Positions 1 to 8,780 are shown, counted from the stretch's first letter. The stretch: DNA of 64,000 nt from Agreia pratensis (GCF_900177685.1 NZ_FXAY01000001.1:1-64000), one strand, 5' to 3'. Program-made: numbers and translations. The notes: generated from the sequence alone by a model not told the origin.

Positions 1-353
1 CATGCGTGTTCCCCGGATGCACCGTCCCATCGGAACAGGCCGACATCGACCACACCGAAGACCACGCCTTCGGCGGCAACACGATTCCCGAGAACTTGGC
101 GCCGCTGAGTCAGGGGCATCACAGGGTGAAGCACCACACGAGGTGGCAGATCACTCAGAACGGAGATGACACCCTGACCGCGACCTCGCCGGCCGGCTAC
201 CGATACACAACCCGCCCGGAAGGCAGGATGCAACCCGCACCGAAACAACTCACCGCCACCGCCACCGCCACCACGACCGCGACCACACCTACACCCGCGA
301 CCGCGACCGCGCCAGTCGTGCCCGGGAAGGAGCTCGCCCACTGCCCCTTCTGA
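1..353 (+). CDS. HNH endonuclease domain, C-terminal fragment of DUF222/13E12-type protein (cut by window start)
   Basis: The reading frame is open from the left edge (codons from base 3) to a TGA at 351-353, so only the last ~117 residues are visible. The visible part begins with a CxxxxC pair (CVFPGC) followed by the HNH core: DIDH, then a glycine-rich turn, N-x2-L, and two closely spaced histidines (GHHRVKHH). This is the C-terminal HNH signature found in actinobacterial DUF222 (13E12 repeat) proteins. After it comes a low-complexity Ala/Thr/Pro tail encoded by short GC-rich repeats (250-315). These proteins are often present in many copies in actinobacteria and their role is unknown; nuclease activity is inferred from the motif. 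The DUF222 half would lie left of the window. Confidence 0.85.
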   Translation, partial: CVFPGCTVPSEQADIDHTEDHAFGGNTIPENLAPLSQGHHRVKHHTRWQITQNGDDTLTATSPAGYRYTTRPEGRMQPAPKQLTATATATTTATTPTPATATAPVVPGKELAHCPF

Positions 354-515
354 ACACCCCCACACAGGACCGCGCCGATCGAGAGCCAGCACCGGGGCCT
401 CTTCGATCACGATGTCGTCTGAGCGCGCGGCGAACGGGCGCTCTCCCGTCGCGCTCTGCCGAGCTACGCCGTGGAACGAGCGTCAGGCGGAAAGACGAGC
501 GTCGCCCGCCCGGAC

Positions 516-929
516 TCAGAACCTGATCGACGAGCGTGTGTACGGTCCGGCTGACACAAGGATGCCGTCGGCTTCGAATTCGGCCACCGCGCTGTCTGTG
601 GCACGAATGACCGCGGAGCCCACGCCGCCGCGAGCTGAGGTGAAGCTGGCTCGCACAGACAACTCGAACTGCTCGTCCACGGAGTCGCGTATATCGCCCG
701 CGGAATCACTCACGGAGACGTAGACGACGCCGACTTTCTCGATGGCGACGCCAACGACGAAGAACTGAAGCAGTGACCCCATCACGAGCTTGGTGCTGCG
801 CCCACCCGACGGCGTCGTCACCCGAAAGCCCTCGAGAACGAGGTAATCGATCACGGTTGCGAGGGCGTCGGAGGGACGCCCCCGCAGCGTGATGCGCCGT
901 TGGGGCCGTCGAGAGTCCGTCGAACTCAC
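516..929 (-). CDS. Hypothetical protein, 137 aa
   Basis: I do not recognise this protein. I start it at the GTG at 927-929 because a purine-rich GGAGAGG lies a few bases upstream; the frame is open further upstream but that part is antisense-like arginine-rich sequence inside the amidohydrolase gene. The protein shows a short Arg-rich N-terminus, then a segment resembling a DNA-binding or beta-sheet domain (starting LRGRPSDALATVIDYLV) and a hydrophobic stretch (LVMGSLLQFFVVGVAI) that could be one membrane or core strand. It begins 13 nt after the amidohydrolase stop, so it is probably the last gene of the paiB-amidohydrolase operon. Moderate confidence that it is expressed. Confidence 0.5.
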   Translation of the reverse strand: MSSTDSRRPQRRITLRGRPSDALATVIDYLVLEGFRVTTPSGGRSTKLVMGSLLQFFVVGVAIEKVGVVYVSVSDSAGDIRDSVDEQFELSVRASFTSARGGVGSAVIRATDSAVAEFEADGILVSAGPYTRSSIRF

Positions 930-942
930 CTCGCCTCTCCGC

Positions 943-2445
943 CTAGAGTTCGTTGTGCGTGAAGCGGCCCGCGAGCAGCGTCGCAGCCACCGGCATCCGG
1001 CGCAGTTCGTCTGTACCGGCCAGAGTCGGGTCGATGTCGAGCACCGCGATGTCCGCGGGGCCACCCGATTCGAGAGCACGGCGTCCGTCTGCCGAGGCGA
1101 CCAGGGCATCTTCGATCGAGATGGCCTGCTCCGGATGCCACGGCGCGCGATCATCGGCCGTGCGCGCGACTGCCGCGGCAATGGTGCGCCAAGGGTCGAG
1201 CGGTGCGACCGGGGCATCCGAACCGAGAGCGAGTTCGGCTCCAGCAGCGAGAAGCGACGCGAGCGCGAACGCCCGACCGGTGCGACCGGGCCAGTATTTA
1301 TCGGCTACGTCGCGGTCATCCATGGCGTGCTCGGGCTGCACACCGGCCGTTACTCCGAGTCGGGCGAAGCGCTCGAAGTCGGCTTCGGCGACGAGTTGGG
1401 CGTGCTCGATGCTTCCGCCCACACCGAGCCGCTCGAACGCGTCGAGGGCGAGTGTGTTGGCATGGTCGCCGATTGCATGAACGGCGGGAACGAGGCCCGC
1501 CTGCGTGGCACGCCGAAGCAAGGGCACCAGCTCCTCGTAGGGGACCGTGAGCAGGCCGCGAGAGTTGTGCTGACCTTCGAGACCCGGATACTCGTCGAAG
1601 CAGTAGGCCGTGCGGGTGTTGAGCGATCCGTCGGTGAGGACCTTGAATGGCCCCACCTCCAACAGGCCATCCGTGCCCGCGATGAGAGCGCCAGAAACAA
1701 GACCAGCCTCGATCGCGCGGTCGAGGTGCTGCGGATAGATGCCGAAACGCACGCGCAGCTCGGTCGCGCCGGCTCGGATGCGCCTTGTCCAATGATCGAC
1801 ATTCCACGACATCTCGAGGTCGACGACTCCGACGACACCTCGTGCGGCGGCGGCCCGCGCAGTGTCGCGCACCCAACCATCGAGTGTCTCGGTCGCGACC
1901 ACTCCGAGGGTGCGTGTGACCGCGAAACAGTCCTCTTCTCGCAGAAGTCCGGTCGGATGCTCTGCCCGTCCGTGCTCCGCCAGCGCCGCGGAATTGAGCC
2001 AGCAGCAGTGAAGGTCAGCGCTCACGAGAATCACGGCTCGCTCACCGGTGACGGCGTCGAGCAGACCGCGGTGCGGAGCATCGGGCCAGAGCCCGTCGCG
2101 GAATCCGTAGCCGACCAACGGCCCGGCATCCGCGTTGTCTGTCACGTCACTGGCGGCGACGCCCTGCCGAAGCCGTTCTGCCACGATGGCCACGGCATCC
2201 GCCGCCGACTCTGCGGCCGAAAGATCGAGACGCCGCGAGACGAGTGCCCACTGAGTGGCGTGCACATGCTTGTCCCACAAACCCGGAATCACGTAGCGGC
2301 CGTCGAGCTCGATGACCTGGGTCGACGCATCGCGCGAGCTGTCGCCCGCCGCAGAGACCGACGAAATCCGCCCGTCAGCGATGTGCACATCAACCCGCGC
2401 TCCCCCGGGCAGCCGGGCTCCGGTCAACAACACCGATTCGGTCAT
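943..2445 (-). CDS. Amidohydrolase family protein (YtcJ-like, amidohydrolase_3)
   Basis: A 500-residue metal-dependent hydrolase of the amidohydrolase superfamily, probably cytoplasmic; the substrate cannot be read from sequence. The N-terminal beta-sandwich is followed by the first metal-binding motif H60-V61-H62 (in DKHVHATQW), later His residues in VHAIGDHA and IEHAQL, and the final Asp in LGSDAPV, the usual order for the amidohydrolase_3 family. The ATG overlaps the stop of the upstream paiB-like gene by four bases (ATGA, 2442-2445), so the two are translationally coupled. YtcJ-like proteins are often annotated as N-substituted formamide deformylases, but that specificity should not be assumed here. 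Confidence 0.88.
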   Translation of the reverse strand: MTESVLLTGARLPGGARVDVHIADGRISSVSAAGDSSRDASTQVIELDGRYVIPGLWDKHVHATQWALVSRRLDLSAAESAADAVAIVAERLRQGVAASDVTDNADAGPLVGYGFRDGLWPDAPHRGLLDAVTGERAVILVSADLHCCWLNSAALAEHGRAEHPTGLLREEDCFAVTRTLGVVATETLDGWVRDTARAAAARGVVGVVDLEMSWNVDHWTRRIRAGATELRVRFGIYPQHLDRAIEAGLVSGALIAGTDGLLEVGPFKVLTDGSLNTRTAYCFDEYPGLEGQHNSRGLLTVPYEELVPLLRRATQAGLVPAVHAIGDHANTLALDAFERLGVGGSIEHAQLVAEADFERFARLGVTAGVQPEHAMDDRDVADKYWPGRTGRAFALASLLAAGAELALGSDAPVAPLDPWRTIAAAVARTADDRAPWHPEQAISIEDALVASADGRRALESGGPADIAVLDIDPTLAGTDELRRMPVAATLLAGRFTHNEL

Positions 2446-3068
2446 TTCTCTCCTCGTACGCGTCGCATCTCGGACGCGAGCGTTTCGCTCGCGTATGGTC
2501 CATCACCCTCGAGCTCGGAGATGATGCGATCAACCGTCGCCTCCGGCTTGTTCTGACTCAGCTTGGTCTTGGCGTCGATGCGCGTCGGCACGAGGCGGAA
2601 GCCCACCGTGCCCGCGCTGATGGCGTCGGCGAATGCCGAGTTCTCGGCCGTTCCGCGCATCAGCCGCGGTTCGTCGACGTGCTTCTCGAAATGTTCGACG
2701 AGTCGGTCGAGTACCCGGAGGTTCTCGGCGGGGTCGAGGATCTCCGGAACTCCCGACAGGTGCGCGGACGTGAAGTTCCACGTGGGTACGGCCGTTTCGG
2801 CGTCGTACCACGACGGAGAGATATAGCCATGAGGGCCCTGCACGATGACCATCACCTCGTGTTGGCCGAGTTCGTGGAGCCGTTCGTCGGGCCGTCCGAG
2901 ATGGCCGACGATGGCGAGCTCATCACGACTGTCGTCGAGGAGCACGGCGTAGTGCGATGCGACGAGCCCTTTCGACGTGTGGCTGACGAGAGTGATCCAG
3001 GGGTTCAACTCGATGAGCCGTCGCAGCTCTGCTTCGTCGCTGAGCACGAAGGCGGGGGTCTTTCTCAT
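2442..3068 (-). CDS. FMN-binding negative transcriptional regulator, PaiB family
   Basis: A 208-residue protein matching the PaiB/FMN-binding_2 family across its length: N-terminal MRKTPAFV, the PWITLVSH segment, the HYAVLLDD strand, and the conserved GPHGYISPSWY and VPTWNF motifs typical of this split-barrel flavin-binding fold. Named after B. subtilis PaiB, which influences sporulation and degradative enzyme expression; most homologues have not been tested as regulators and may be flavin-dependent enzymes. It starts 17 nt after the nei stop and overlaps the amidohydrolase start by 4 nt, suggesting a minus-strand transcript running from rpiB to about 516. No clear ribosome-binding site precedes the ATG. 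Confidence 0.88.
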   Translation of the reverse strand: MRKTPAFVLSDEAELRRLIELNPWITLVSHTSKGLVASHYAVLLDDSRDELAIVGHLGRPDERLHELGQHEVMVIVQGPHGYISPSWYDAETAVPTWNFTSAHLSGVPEILDPAENLRVLDRLVEHFEKHVDEPRLMRGTAENSAFADAISAGTVGFRLVPTRIDAKTKLSQNKPEATVDRIISELEGDGPYASETLASEMRRVRGEK

Positions 3069-3085
3069 GTCATGCCTGTCTCACG

Positions 3086-4072
3086 TCACGCCTGATCTTT
3101 CGGGCACCAGTACAGTTTTCTGCCGCCCATGATCTCGAGCACGATGTTCGTGCCGCAGACACGACACGGCAGCCCGTCTCGCTTGTAGACCCAGTGCCGG
3201 TCGTCGCGCTTCGCAAGCGCCTTTTCGTAGTCGGCCTTGGAGAGCTTATCCATCGTCATCATCTGGCCGGTCTCGACGCCGATGGTGAGGAGCTTCGTCC
3301 AGTCCTTCCAGAGCGCGCGAACCGTGTCCTCCGGAACGAGCTTTCCCGGGGTGTGCGGGTTGAGTCGAGCGCGGAACAGCAGCTCCGCTCGATAGACATT
3401 GCCGATTCCGCTGACGATCGACTGGTCCATGAGCAACAGCCCGATGGGGGTCTGCTTCTTGCGCACAGCGGCGGTAAAACGATCCTCGGCTTCGCGGCGG
3501 GCCTTCGGCGTTGTCTCGAGAAGCGGATCCGGCCCGGCTTTCGCGATCACCACGGCAACCTGGGCCGCATCCAGAACCTCGCACGCGGTCGGGCCTCGGA
3601 GGTCGGCGACCGCGGTGTCGGTCAACAGGCGCACGCGCACGGCTCCCACAGGGGCCGGCGGCCATTCGGTGATCTCCTCGCCGAGCTGTTCCTGCTCGGA
3701 CATGCGCAGTCGCGCTCGCCTCGGCGCGCCGATGCTCGAGATGGAGTCCTCTCCGTCGGCATCGACGATGGTTCCACGCTGATTCGTCTGGCCCATGCGA
3801 CCGTTCGCCGCGGCGATGGTGTCGTCGCGCGAGATATCGCCAGCGAAATCCCAGGCTCCGTAGATGCCCAGATGCACGCGAAGCCAGACCTCACCGTCGA
3901 ACTCGAGGAACATCTGCTTTCCCACAGCCTTCGCATCGGTCATCGTGCGTCCGTCGAGGATCGCTGCGCCCTCGGCGAAGCGGCCCTGCGGAGACCACGA
4001 TTCGATACGGCGACCCACGAAGTTGCGGGCGAACTGACGGGTGATGCGATGTACTGAGTGTCCCTCGGGCAT
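3086..4072 (-). CDS. Fpg/Nei family DNA glycosylase/AP lyase (Nei2-type)
   Basis: A 328-residue base-excision-repair glycosylase. The processed N-terminus Pro2-Glu3 (MPEGHSVHR) supplies the Schiff-base nucleophile and acid, Lys52 lies in the beta-turn GKQ, and the helix-two-turn-helix is seen in SIVSGIGNVYRAELLF. It is longer than typical Nei (~265-290 aa) because of an acidic, Asn/Gln-rich insertion at about residues 80-130. The C-terminal zinc finger has CRVC and then WCPKDQ: the fourth Cys of the C4 finger is Asp here (codon GAT). Family knowledge: removes oxidised pyrimidines from DNA. It follows rpiB by 3 nt and is almost certainly cotranscribed with it. Confidence 0.92.
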   Translation of the reverse strand: MPEGHSVHRITRQFARNFVGRRIESWSPQGRFAEGAAILDGRTMTDAKAVGKQMFLEFDGEVWLRVHLGIYGAWDFAGDISRDDTIAAANGRMGQTNQRGTIVDADGEDSISSIGAPRRARLRMSEQEQLGEEITEWPPAPVGAVRVRLLTDTAVADLRGPTACEVLDAAQVAVVIAKAGPDPLLETTPKARREAEDRFTAAVRKKQTPIGLLLMDQSIVSGIGNVYRAELLFRARLNPHTPGKLVPEDTVRALWKDWTKLLTIGVETGQMMTMDKLSKADYEKALAKRDDRHWVYKRDGLPCRVCGTNIVLEIMGGRKLYWCPKDQA

Positions 4073-4075
4073 GAC

Positions 4076-4567
4076 TCAGGCCGGGTCGACGAGGTGGCCC
4101 GCGATGGCTCCCGTGGCTTCGTACTCTGCGAGCTGGGCGATGCGGCGCACGTGCCTCTCTTCGAGCGAGAAGGGCTCGGCGACGAAGGCGTCGATCAGGC
4201 TCATGGCCTCATCGACGGTGTGCTGGCGAGCACCGATGGAGATGACGTTGGCGTCGTTGTGCTGGCGAGCGAGCACAGCGGTCGAGTGATTCCAGACGAG
4301 GGCCGCGCGCACGCCGGTGACCTTGTTCGCCGCGATCTGCTCGCCGTTGCCCGAGCCACCGAAGACGACGCCCAGAGCCTCGACACCGGCCCGCTGGTCG
4401 CGCACGACTGCCTGTGCCGCGTTGATGCAGAACGACGGGTAGTCGTCGATGGGGTCATAGCTCGTCGGTCCGTGATCGATCACGTCGTGGCCGAGGGATG
4501 CGAGGTGCTCCTGGATGGTCTGGGAGAAATCGAGCCCGGCATGATCCGTGGCGATATGGATGCGCAT
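4076..4567 (-). CDS. rpiB: Ribose-5-phosphate isomerase B
   Basis: A 163-residue RpiB/LacAB-fold enzyme that interconverts ribose 5-phosphate and ribulose 5-phosphate in the pentose phosphate pathway. The N-terminus MRIHIATDHAG is the phosphate/substrate loop. The catalytic loop reads GGSGNGEQIAANK; it lacks the Cys of E. coli RpiB and instead has the Glu found in the M. tuberculosis type, where Glu acts as the base. The ATG is preceded by TAAACT-CATCCC with no Shine-Dalgarno sequence, so the mRNA is probably leaderless. It is the first gene of the minus-strand cluster with nei and diverges from pepN. Confidence 0.95.
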   Translation of the reverse strand: MRIHIATDHAGLDFSQTIQEHLASLGHDVIDHGPTSYDPIDDYPSFCINAAQAVVRDQRAGVEALGVVFGGSGNGEQIAANKVTGVRAALVWNHSTAVLARQHNDANVISIGARQHTVDEAMSLIDAFVAEPFSLEERHVRRIAQLAEYEATGAIAGHLVDPA

Positions 4568-4573
4568 GGGATG

Positions 4574-4579
4574 AGTTTA
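4574..4579 (-). promoter_or_regulatory. -10 element of rpiB, likely leaderless
   Basis: TAAACT on the minus strand ends 6 nt before the rpiB ATG and no Shine-Dalgarno sequence lies between, as in leaderless actinobacterial promoters. No convincing -35 is seen. Confidence 0.45.
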
Positions 4580-4602
4580 CTGAGGGTGGCCGGTCGCGCA
4601 GA

Positions 4603-4608
4603 TAGGCT
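4603..4608 (+). promoter_or_regulatory. Candidate -10 element of pepN
   Basis: TAGGCT, a common actinobacterial -10 form, lies 70 nt before the pepN GTG, giving a leader of about 60 nt that includes the GAAAGAAG ribosome-binding site. No clear -35. Confidence 0.35.
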
Positions 4609-4678
4609 GTTACGGTCACGCGCGGCGGGCCACGAGCCCGCGCGCCCAGAACTCATACGAGTACGAAAGAAGTCACCA

Positions 4679-7228
4679 GTGCCTGGAGAAAACCTCACCC
4701 GCGTCGAAGCGCAGGAGCGCGCCGCCATCATCAGCGTCTCGAGCTACGACGTGGTCCTCGATCTCACCCAGGGAGCGGAGACGTTCCGGTCGACGACGAC
4801 CGTTCGGTTCACGGCCACAGCTGGCGCGTCGACGTTCATCGACGCCATCACCCGCTCGGTGCACTCGGTCACGCTGAACGGGCGATCGCTCGATGTGTCT
4901 GCCGTGAACGACGGTGTGCGCATCCAGCTCGACGATCTGGCCGACGAGAACGTGCTGGTCGTCGATGCCGATGCCGAATACACGAACACGGGCGAGGGCC
5001 TGCACCGCTTCGTCGACCCCGTCGATGGCGAGGTCTACCTCTACAGCCAATTCGAGGTGCCCGACTCGCGCCGTATGTTCGCGGTGTTCGAGCAGCCCGA
5101 TCTGAAGGCCACGTTCGCCTTCACCGTCACCGCGCCCGCCTACTGGCAGATGGTGTCGAACCAGCCGACGCCCGAGCCCGTCGCCGTCGACGGAACCGAC
5201 TCTGCGACCTGGAGCTTCGAACCCACGCCCCGCATCTCGTCGTACATCACGGCCCTCATCGCCGGACCCTACGTGGTCGAGCGCAGCGAGCTCACATCGA
5301 GCGATGGCCGAGTGATACCGCTCGGCGTCTTCTCGCGCGCCTCGCTCTCGCAGTACATGGACGCCGACTACATCTTCGAGAAGACCCGCCAGGGTTTCGA
5401 GTTCTACGAAACGCAGTTCGCTTACCCCTACCCGTTCGACAAGTACGACCAGCTCTTCGTTCCCGAGTTCAACGCGGGCGCGATGGAGAACGCGGGCGCG
5501 GTCACGTTCACCGAGACCTACGTCTTCCGCTCAAAGGTCACCGACGCCGTGCGCGAGCGCCGCGTCGTCACCGTGCTGCACGAGCTCGCCCACATGTGGT
5601 TCGGCGACCTCGTCACGATGCGCTGGTGGAACGACCTGTGGCTGAACGAGTCGTTCGCCGAATACATGTCGACGCTCGCGACGGCCGACGCGACGGAGTG
5701 GACCGAGGCCTGGGCCACGTTCGCCTCGACCGAGAAGAGCTGGGCGTACCGCCAGGATCAGCTGCCCTCGACCCACCCCATCGTGGCGACCATCAACGAC
5801 CTCGAAGACGTGCAGGTCAACTTCGACGGCATCACCTACGCCAAGGGTGCATCGGTGCTCAAGCAGCTCGTGGCCTGGGTCGGCCAGACCGAGTTCATGG
5901 CCGGCGTGGCCCGCTACTTCGACGCGCACGCGTTCGGCAACACCGAGCTCGTCGACCTGCTGACCGAGCTCGAAGCAACGAGCGGCCGAGACCTCGGCGA
6001 GTGGTCGAAGCTGTGGCTCGAGACCGCCGGCGTCAACACGCTGCGACCCGAGATCGCGACCGATGAGAACGGCACGATCACCTCGTTCGCCGTGCTGCAG
6101 ACGGCCATCGCCGAATACCCCACCATTCGCCCTCACCGTCTCGCGATCGGCTTCTACTCGTTCGACGGTGACGCGCTCGTGCGCACCAAGCGCGTCGAGC
6201 TCGATGTCGACGGTGAGCGCACGGAGGTCGGCGAACTCGTCGGCGAGCGCCGCCCCGACCTCGTTCTGCTGAACGACGACGACCTGGCCTACGCCAAGGT
6301 TCGCCTCGACGACGCGTCGCTCGCCGTGGCGGCCGAGAGTCTCGCCGCCGTGACGAGTCCGCTCGCCCGCGCCATCCTGTGGGGATCCGCCTGGGACTCG
6401 ACCCGCGATGCGGAGACACGTGGACGCGACTTCGTGCGCCTGGTGCTGGGGAACGTCGCCACCGAGACCGAGAGCACCACGCTGCGCACGGCCCTGAACC
6501 AGCTCGTGCTCACCAGCACGAGCTACATCGCTCCGGATGCCCGCGGCGAGGTCATCGAGGTCGCAGCCGACGAGCTGTGGGCGCTTGCCCAGGCCGCGGA
6601 GGCGGGCAGTGACGCCCAGTTCCAGTTCGTGCGCTTCTTCGCTGCCCTGGCGTCGACCGAAGAGCAGCTGGCGACCGTCTCCGCGCTGCGCAATGGCGAG
6701 GTTGCACTCGACGGGCTCGAGATCGATACCGATCTGCGTTGGGAACTGCTGATCGCCCTTGTCGCCGGAGGCAAAGCCGGCCAGCCCGAGATCGATCAGG
6801 CTCTCGAGAACGACAACACGGCATCCGGCGCTCAATCGGCCGCCCACGCTGCGGCGGCCATTCCCACGGTCGAAGGCAAGAACGCGGCCTGGTCGTCGCT
6901 CATCGACACCGACGAGGCCCCGAACGCCATCGTGCGCGCCACGGCCCTCGGATTCCAGCGCGCCCACGACACAGCTCTGCTCGAGCCGTTCGTTGCCAAG
7001 TACTTCGATTCCCTGGTCACCATCTGGGAGAACCGGAGCTACGGCATCTCGTCGTCGCTGATCACCGGTCTCTACCCGGCCGCACTTGCGAACCAGCAGT
7101 TGCGTGACGCAACCCAGGCGTGGCTCGATGCGAACGCGGAGCAGCCTCCGGCGCTGCGCCGTCTCGTCGTCGAGAACCTCGCCGGCGTCGATCGGGCCAT
7201 CGCCGCACAAGCACGCGACGCGGACTGA
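4679..7228 (+). CDS. pepN: Aminopeptidase N (M1 family zinc metallopeptidase)
   Basis: An 849-residue cytosolic aminopeptidase that removes N-terminal residues from peptides. The GTG at 4679 is chosen because it follows a purine-rich GAAAGAAG and begins the conserved N-terminus (PGENLTRVEAQ); the open frame upstream is antisense to rpiB. The exopeptidase motif GAMEN is at residues 267-271, the zinc site HELAH at 301-305, and the third zinc ligand Glu324 in WLNESFAEY, giving the exact HExxH-x18-E spacing. The long C-terminal part is the alpha-helical ERAP1-like domain. Length and order match actinobacterial PepN. It stands alone, ending in a strong hairpin at 7229-7262. Confidence 0.97.
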   Translation: MPGENLTRVEAQERAAIISVSSYDVVLDLTQGAETFRSTTTVRFTATAGASTFIDAITRSVHSVTLNGRSLDVSAVNDGVRIQLDDLADENVLVVDADAEYTNTGEGLHRFVDPVDGEVYLYSQFEVPDSRRMFAVFEQPDLKATFAFTVTAPAYWQMVSNQPTPEPVAVDGTDSATWSFEPTPRISSYITALIAGPYVVERSELTSSDGRVIPLGVFSRASLSQYMDADYIFEKTRQGFEFYETQFAYPYPFDKYDQLFVPEFNAGAMENAGAVTFTETYVFRSKVTDAVRERRVVTVLHELAHMWFGDLVTMRWWNDLWLNESFAEYMSTLATADATEWTEAWATFASTEKSWAYRQDQLPSTHPIVATINDLEDVQVNFDGITYAKGASVLKQLVAWVGQTEFMAGVARYFDAHAFGNTELVDLLTELEATSGRDLGEWSKLWLETAGVNTLRPEIATDENGTITSFAVLQTAIAEYPTIRPHRLAIGFYSFDGDALVRTKRVELDVDGERTEVGELVGERRPDLVLLNDDDLAYAKVRLDDASLAVAAESLAAVTSPLARAILWGSAWDSTRDAETRGRDFVRLVLGNVATETESTTLRTALNQLVLTSTSYIAPDARGEVIEVAADELWALAQAAEAGSDAQFQFVRFFAALASTEEQLATVSALRNGEVALDGLEIDTDLRWELLIALVAGGKAGQPEIDQALENDNTASGAQSAAHAAAAIPTVEGKNAAWSSLIDTDEAPNAIVRATALGFQRAHDTALLEPFVAKYFDSLVTIWENRSYGISSSLITGLYPAALANQQLRDATQAWLDANAEQPPALRRLVVENLAGVDRAIAAQARDAD

Positions 7229-7262
7229 GCTGAAGGGCGCCCCGAGCGGGGCGCCCTTCAGC
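7229..7262 (+). terminator. Strong hairpin after pepN
   Basis: A perfect 15-bp stem (left arm 7229-7243, right arm 7248-7262) closes a GAGC loop immediately after the pepN stop. No U-tract follows, as is common for actinobacterial terminators. The symmetric stem could act on either strand but only plus-strand genes flank it. Confidence 0.85.
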
Positions 7263-7282
7263 CGGCACTGATCCGCCCTCGA

Positions 7283-7288
7283 TAGAGT
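7283..7288 (+). promoter_or_regulatory. Candidate -10 element of the mscS-like gene
   Basis: TAGAGT ends 3 nt before the GTG at 7292 and 9 nt before the in-frame ATG at 7298. The spacing fits a transcript starting at or just before the ATG (leaderless), which favours 7298 as the true start. Confidence 0.4.
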
Positions 7289-7291
7289 GAC

Positions 7292-8335
7292 GTGAATATG
7301 GATTGGAACGCATTCTGGGCCGGCTTCGACGCCTTCATGAAGGTGTGGGGCAAGCCCATCAACATCGTGATCATCATCGCGCTCGCTTTCGCGATCCGCG
7401 CGCTCATGATCTTCGTCATCAAACGCGTTGTGCAGCAGGTCGTCTCGGGCGTCAAGAAGAAGCAGAACGTGCAAGACACGCAGGCTCTCATCGCCTCGCC
7501 CTTGGCGGCGGTGCGGGTCGTGCAGCGCACGCGCACCCTCGGAACAGTGCTGACGAACATCGTCAATGTGACCGTGGTCGTGGTGACCTTGATCCTCATC
7601 GTCACCACGATCGATCCGAACATCATCGGCTCGCTCGCGATTCTCACCGCCGCCCTCGGTGCCGGCCTCGGTTTCGGTGCTCAGAACATCGTGAAAGACG
7701 TGCTGAACGGCCTGTTCATGGTGATGGAGGATCAGCTCGGCGTCGGTGACGTCGTCGACCTCGGGCCGGCGACCGGTGTCGTCGAAGCCGTGGGCATCCG
7801 GGTCACCCAGGTGCGCGACGTGAACGGCACCCTCTGGTTCGTGCGAAACGGAGAGATCCTGCGCGTGGGCAATATGTCGCAGGGGTGGGCCCGCGTCATC
7901 ATCGACCTCGCCGTTCCCTACGACACCGACGTCGACGCGGTGCAGCAGAAGATGCTCGAGACCGCCACCGCTCTGGCATCCAACCCCAAGTACCGCAGCC
8001 TCATCATGGAGAAGCCCGAAATCTGGGGCCTGGAGTCGATCTCGGCGGAGGCCCTCGTCATCCGGCTCGTGGTCAAGACCCGCACGTCGTCGAAAGACAC
8101 GGTCGCCAGAGAATTACGGATGCGCCTGAAGCGCGCGCTCGACGAGATGGATGTGCGGCTGCCGGCCCTCAACAGCATCGTGCTCTCGGGCTTCGAGGGC
8201 GCGGCCAGCGTGGCCGGAGCCCGCACTCCGAAGACCAAACCGATTCCCCTCACGACCAGCGTCGATGAGAACACCACCAAGTCCGGAGAGACGGGGACAC
8301 GCCCTCCTCGGGCACCCAGGAAGACGGAGAGCTGA
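7292..8335 (+). CDS. Mechanosensitive ion channel, MscS family
   Basis: A 347-residue membrane channel that releases solutes on hypo-osmotic shock. The N-terminus has a hydrophobic helix (INIVIIIALAFAI), a second (VNVTVVVVTLILIV) and the pore-lining TM3 with the small-residue pattern ALGAGLGFGAQNIVKD. Next come the MscS beta domain (EDQLGVGDVVDLG) and the alpha/beta domain (VPYDTDVDAV). The tail from about residue 300 is Pro/Lys/Thr-rich and probably disordered. The in-frame ATG at 7298 is an equally good start given the nearby -10. The globin start lies 1 nt after the stop, so the two are cotranscribed. Confidence 0.93.
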   Translation: MNMDWNAFWAGFDAFMKVWGKPINIVIIIALAFAIRALMIFVIKRVVQQVVSGVKKKQNVQDTQALIASPLAAVRVVQRTRTLGTVLTNIVNVTVVVVTLILIVTTIDPNIIGSLAILTAALGAGLGFGAQNIVKDVLNGLFMVMEDQLGVGDVVDLGPATGVVEAVGIRVTQVRDVNGTLWFVRNGEILRVGNMSQGWARVIIDLAVPYDTDVDAVQQKMLETATALASNPKYRSLIMEKPEIWGLESISAEALVIRLVVKTRTSSKDTVARELRMRLKRALDEMDVRLPALNSIVLSGFEGAASVAGARTPKTKPIPLTTSVDENTTKSGETGTRPPRAPRKTES

Positions 8336-8336
8336 C

Positions 8337-8780
8337 ATGTCGATTCCCTCGGAGCCGTCGCCCATCACCCTGCGCGTCTCGCAGAACGGCGACTCGGCAC
8401 TCTCTCGCTCGTTCTACGACGAGGTCGGGGGCCGAGCCACGTTCGAGAAGCTCGTGCGCGCGTTCTACGACGGCGTCGCGACAGACCCCGTGCTCGTCGA
8501 GATGTATCCGGAGGAAGACCACGAAGGTGCCATTCAGCGTCTCACCGGCTTTCTCGAGCAGTACTGGGGCGGCCCCGGCACCTACAGCGAAGAACGCGGT
8601 CACCCGAGGCTGCGCATGCGGCATATGCCGTTCAAGGTCAACCCCGACGCTCGCGACCGCTGGCTCACGCACATGCGCGCGGCCGTCGACACTCTTGAGC
8701 TACCCCCGCTGCAGGACGCTACGCTCTGGGGATACCTCGACAGGGCGGCGCACGCCATGGTGAACACCTTCGAGGAGTAG
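8337..8780 (+). CDS. glbO: Group II truncated hemoglobin (TrHbO/GlbO type)
   Basis: A 147-residue heme protein. The start at 8337 is 1 nt after the channel stop. Group II hallmarks are visible: FYDEVGG at helix A/B, FLEQYWGGP with the aromatic CD/E region, then RGHPRLRMRHMPF with the proximal His, and the Trp of the G helix in DRWLTHM. GlbO-type globins bind O2 and are linked to respiration and to peroxide or NO defence in mycobacteria; the physiological role here is not tested. It sits in a tight plus-strand group with mscS and a flavoprotein dehydrogenase. Confidence 0.94.
   Translation: MSIPSEPSPITLRVSQNGDSALSRSFYDEVGGRATFEKLVRAFYDGVATDPVLVEMYPEEDHEGAIQRLTGFLEQYWGGPGTYSEERGHPRLRMRHMPFKVNPDARDRWLTHMRAAVDTLELPPLQDATLWGYLDRAAHAMVNTFEE

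Noticed and set aside
889-2556. Plus-strand open frame of 555 codons opposite the amidohydrolase
   Set aside because: Arg/Gly-rich and without recognisable domains; the minus strand encodes a coherent amidohydrolase.
4058-4678. Extended N-terminus of PepN starting at 4058
   Set aside because: It would be antisense to rpiB and lacks PepN similarity; the GTG at 4679 has a ribosome-binding site and the family N-terminus.
5531-7474. Long minus-strand open frame of 647 codons opposite pepN and the MscS start
   Set aside because: Antisense to the HExxH and C-terminal domains of PepN, with no domain or ribosome-binding site of its own.
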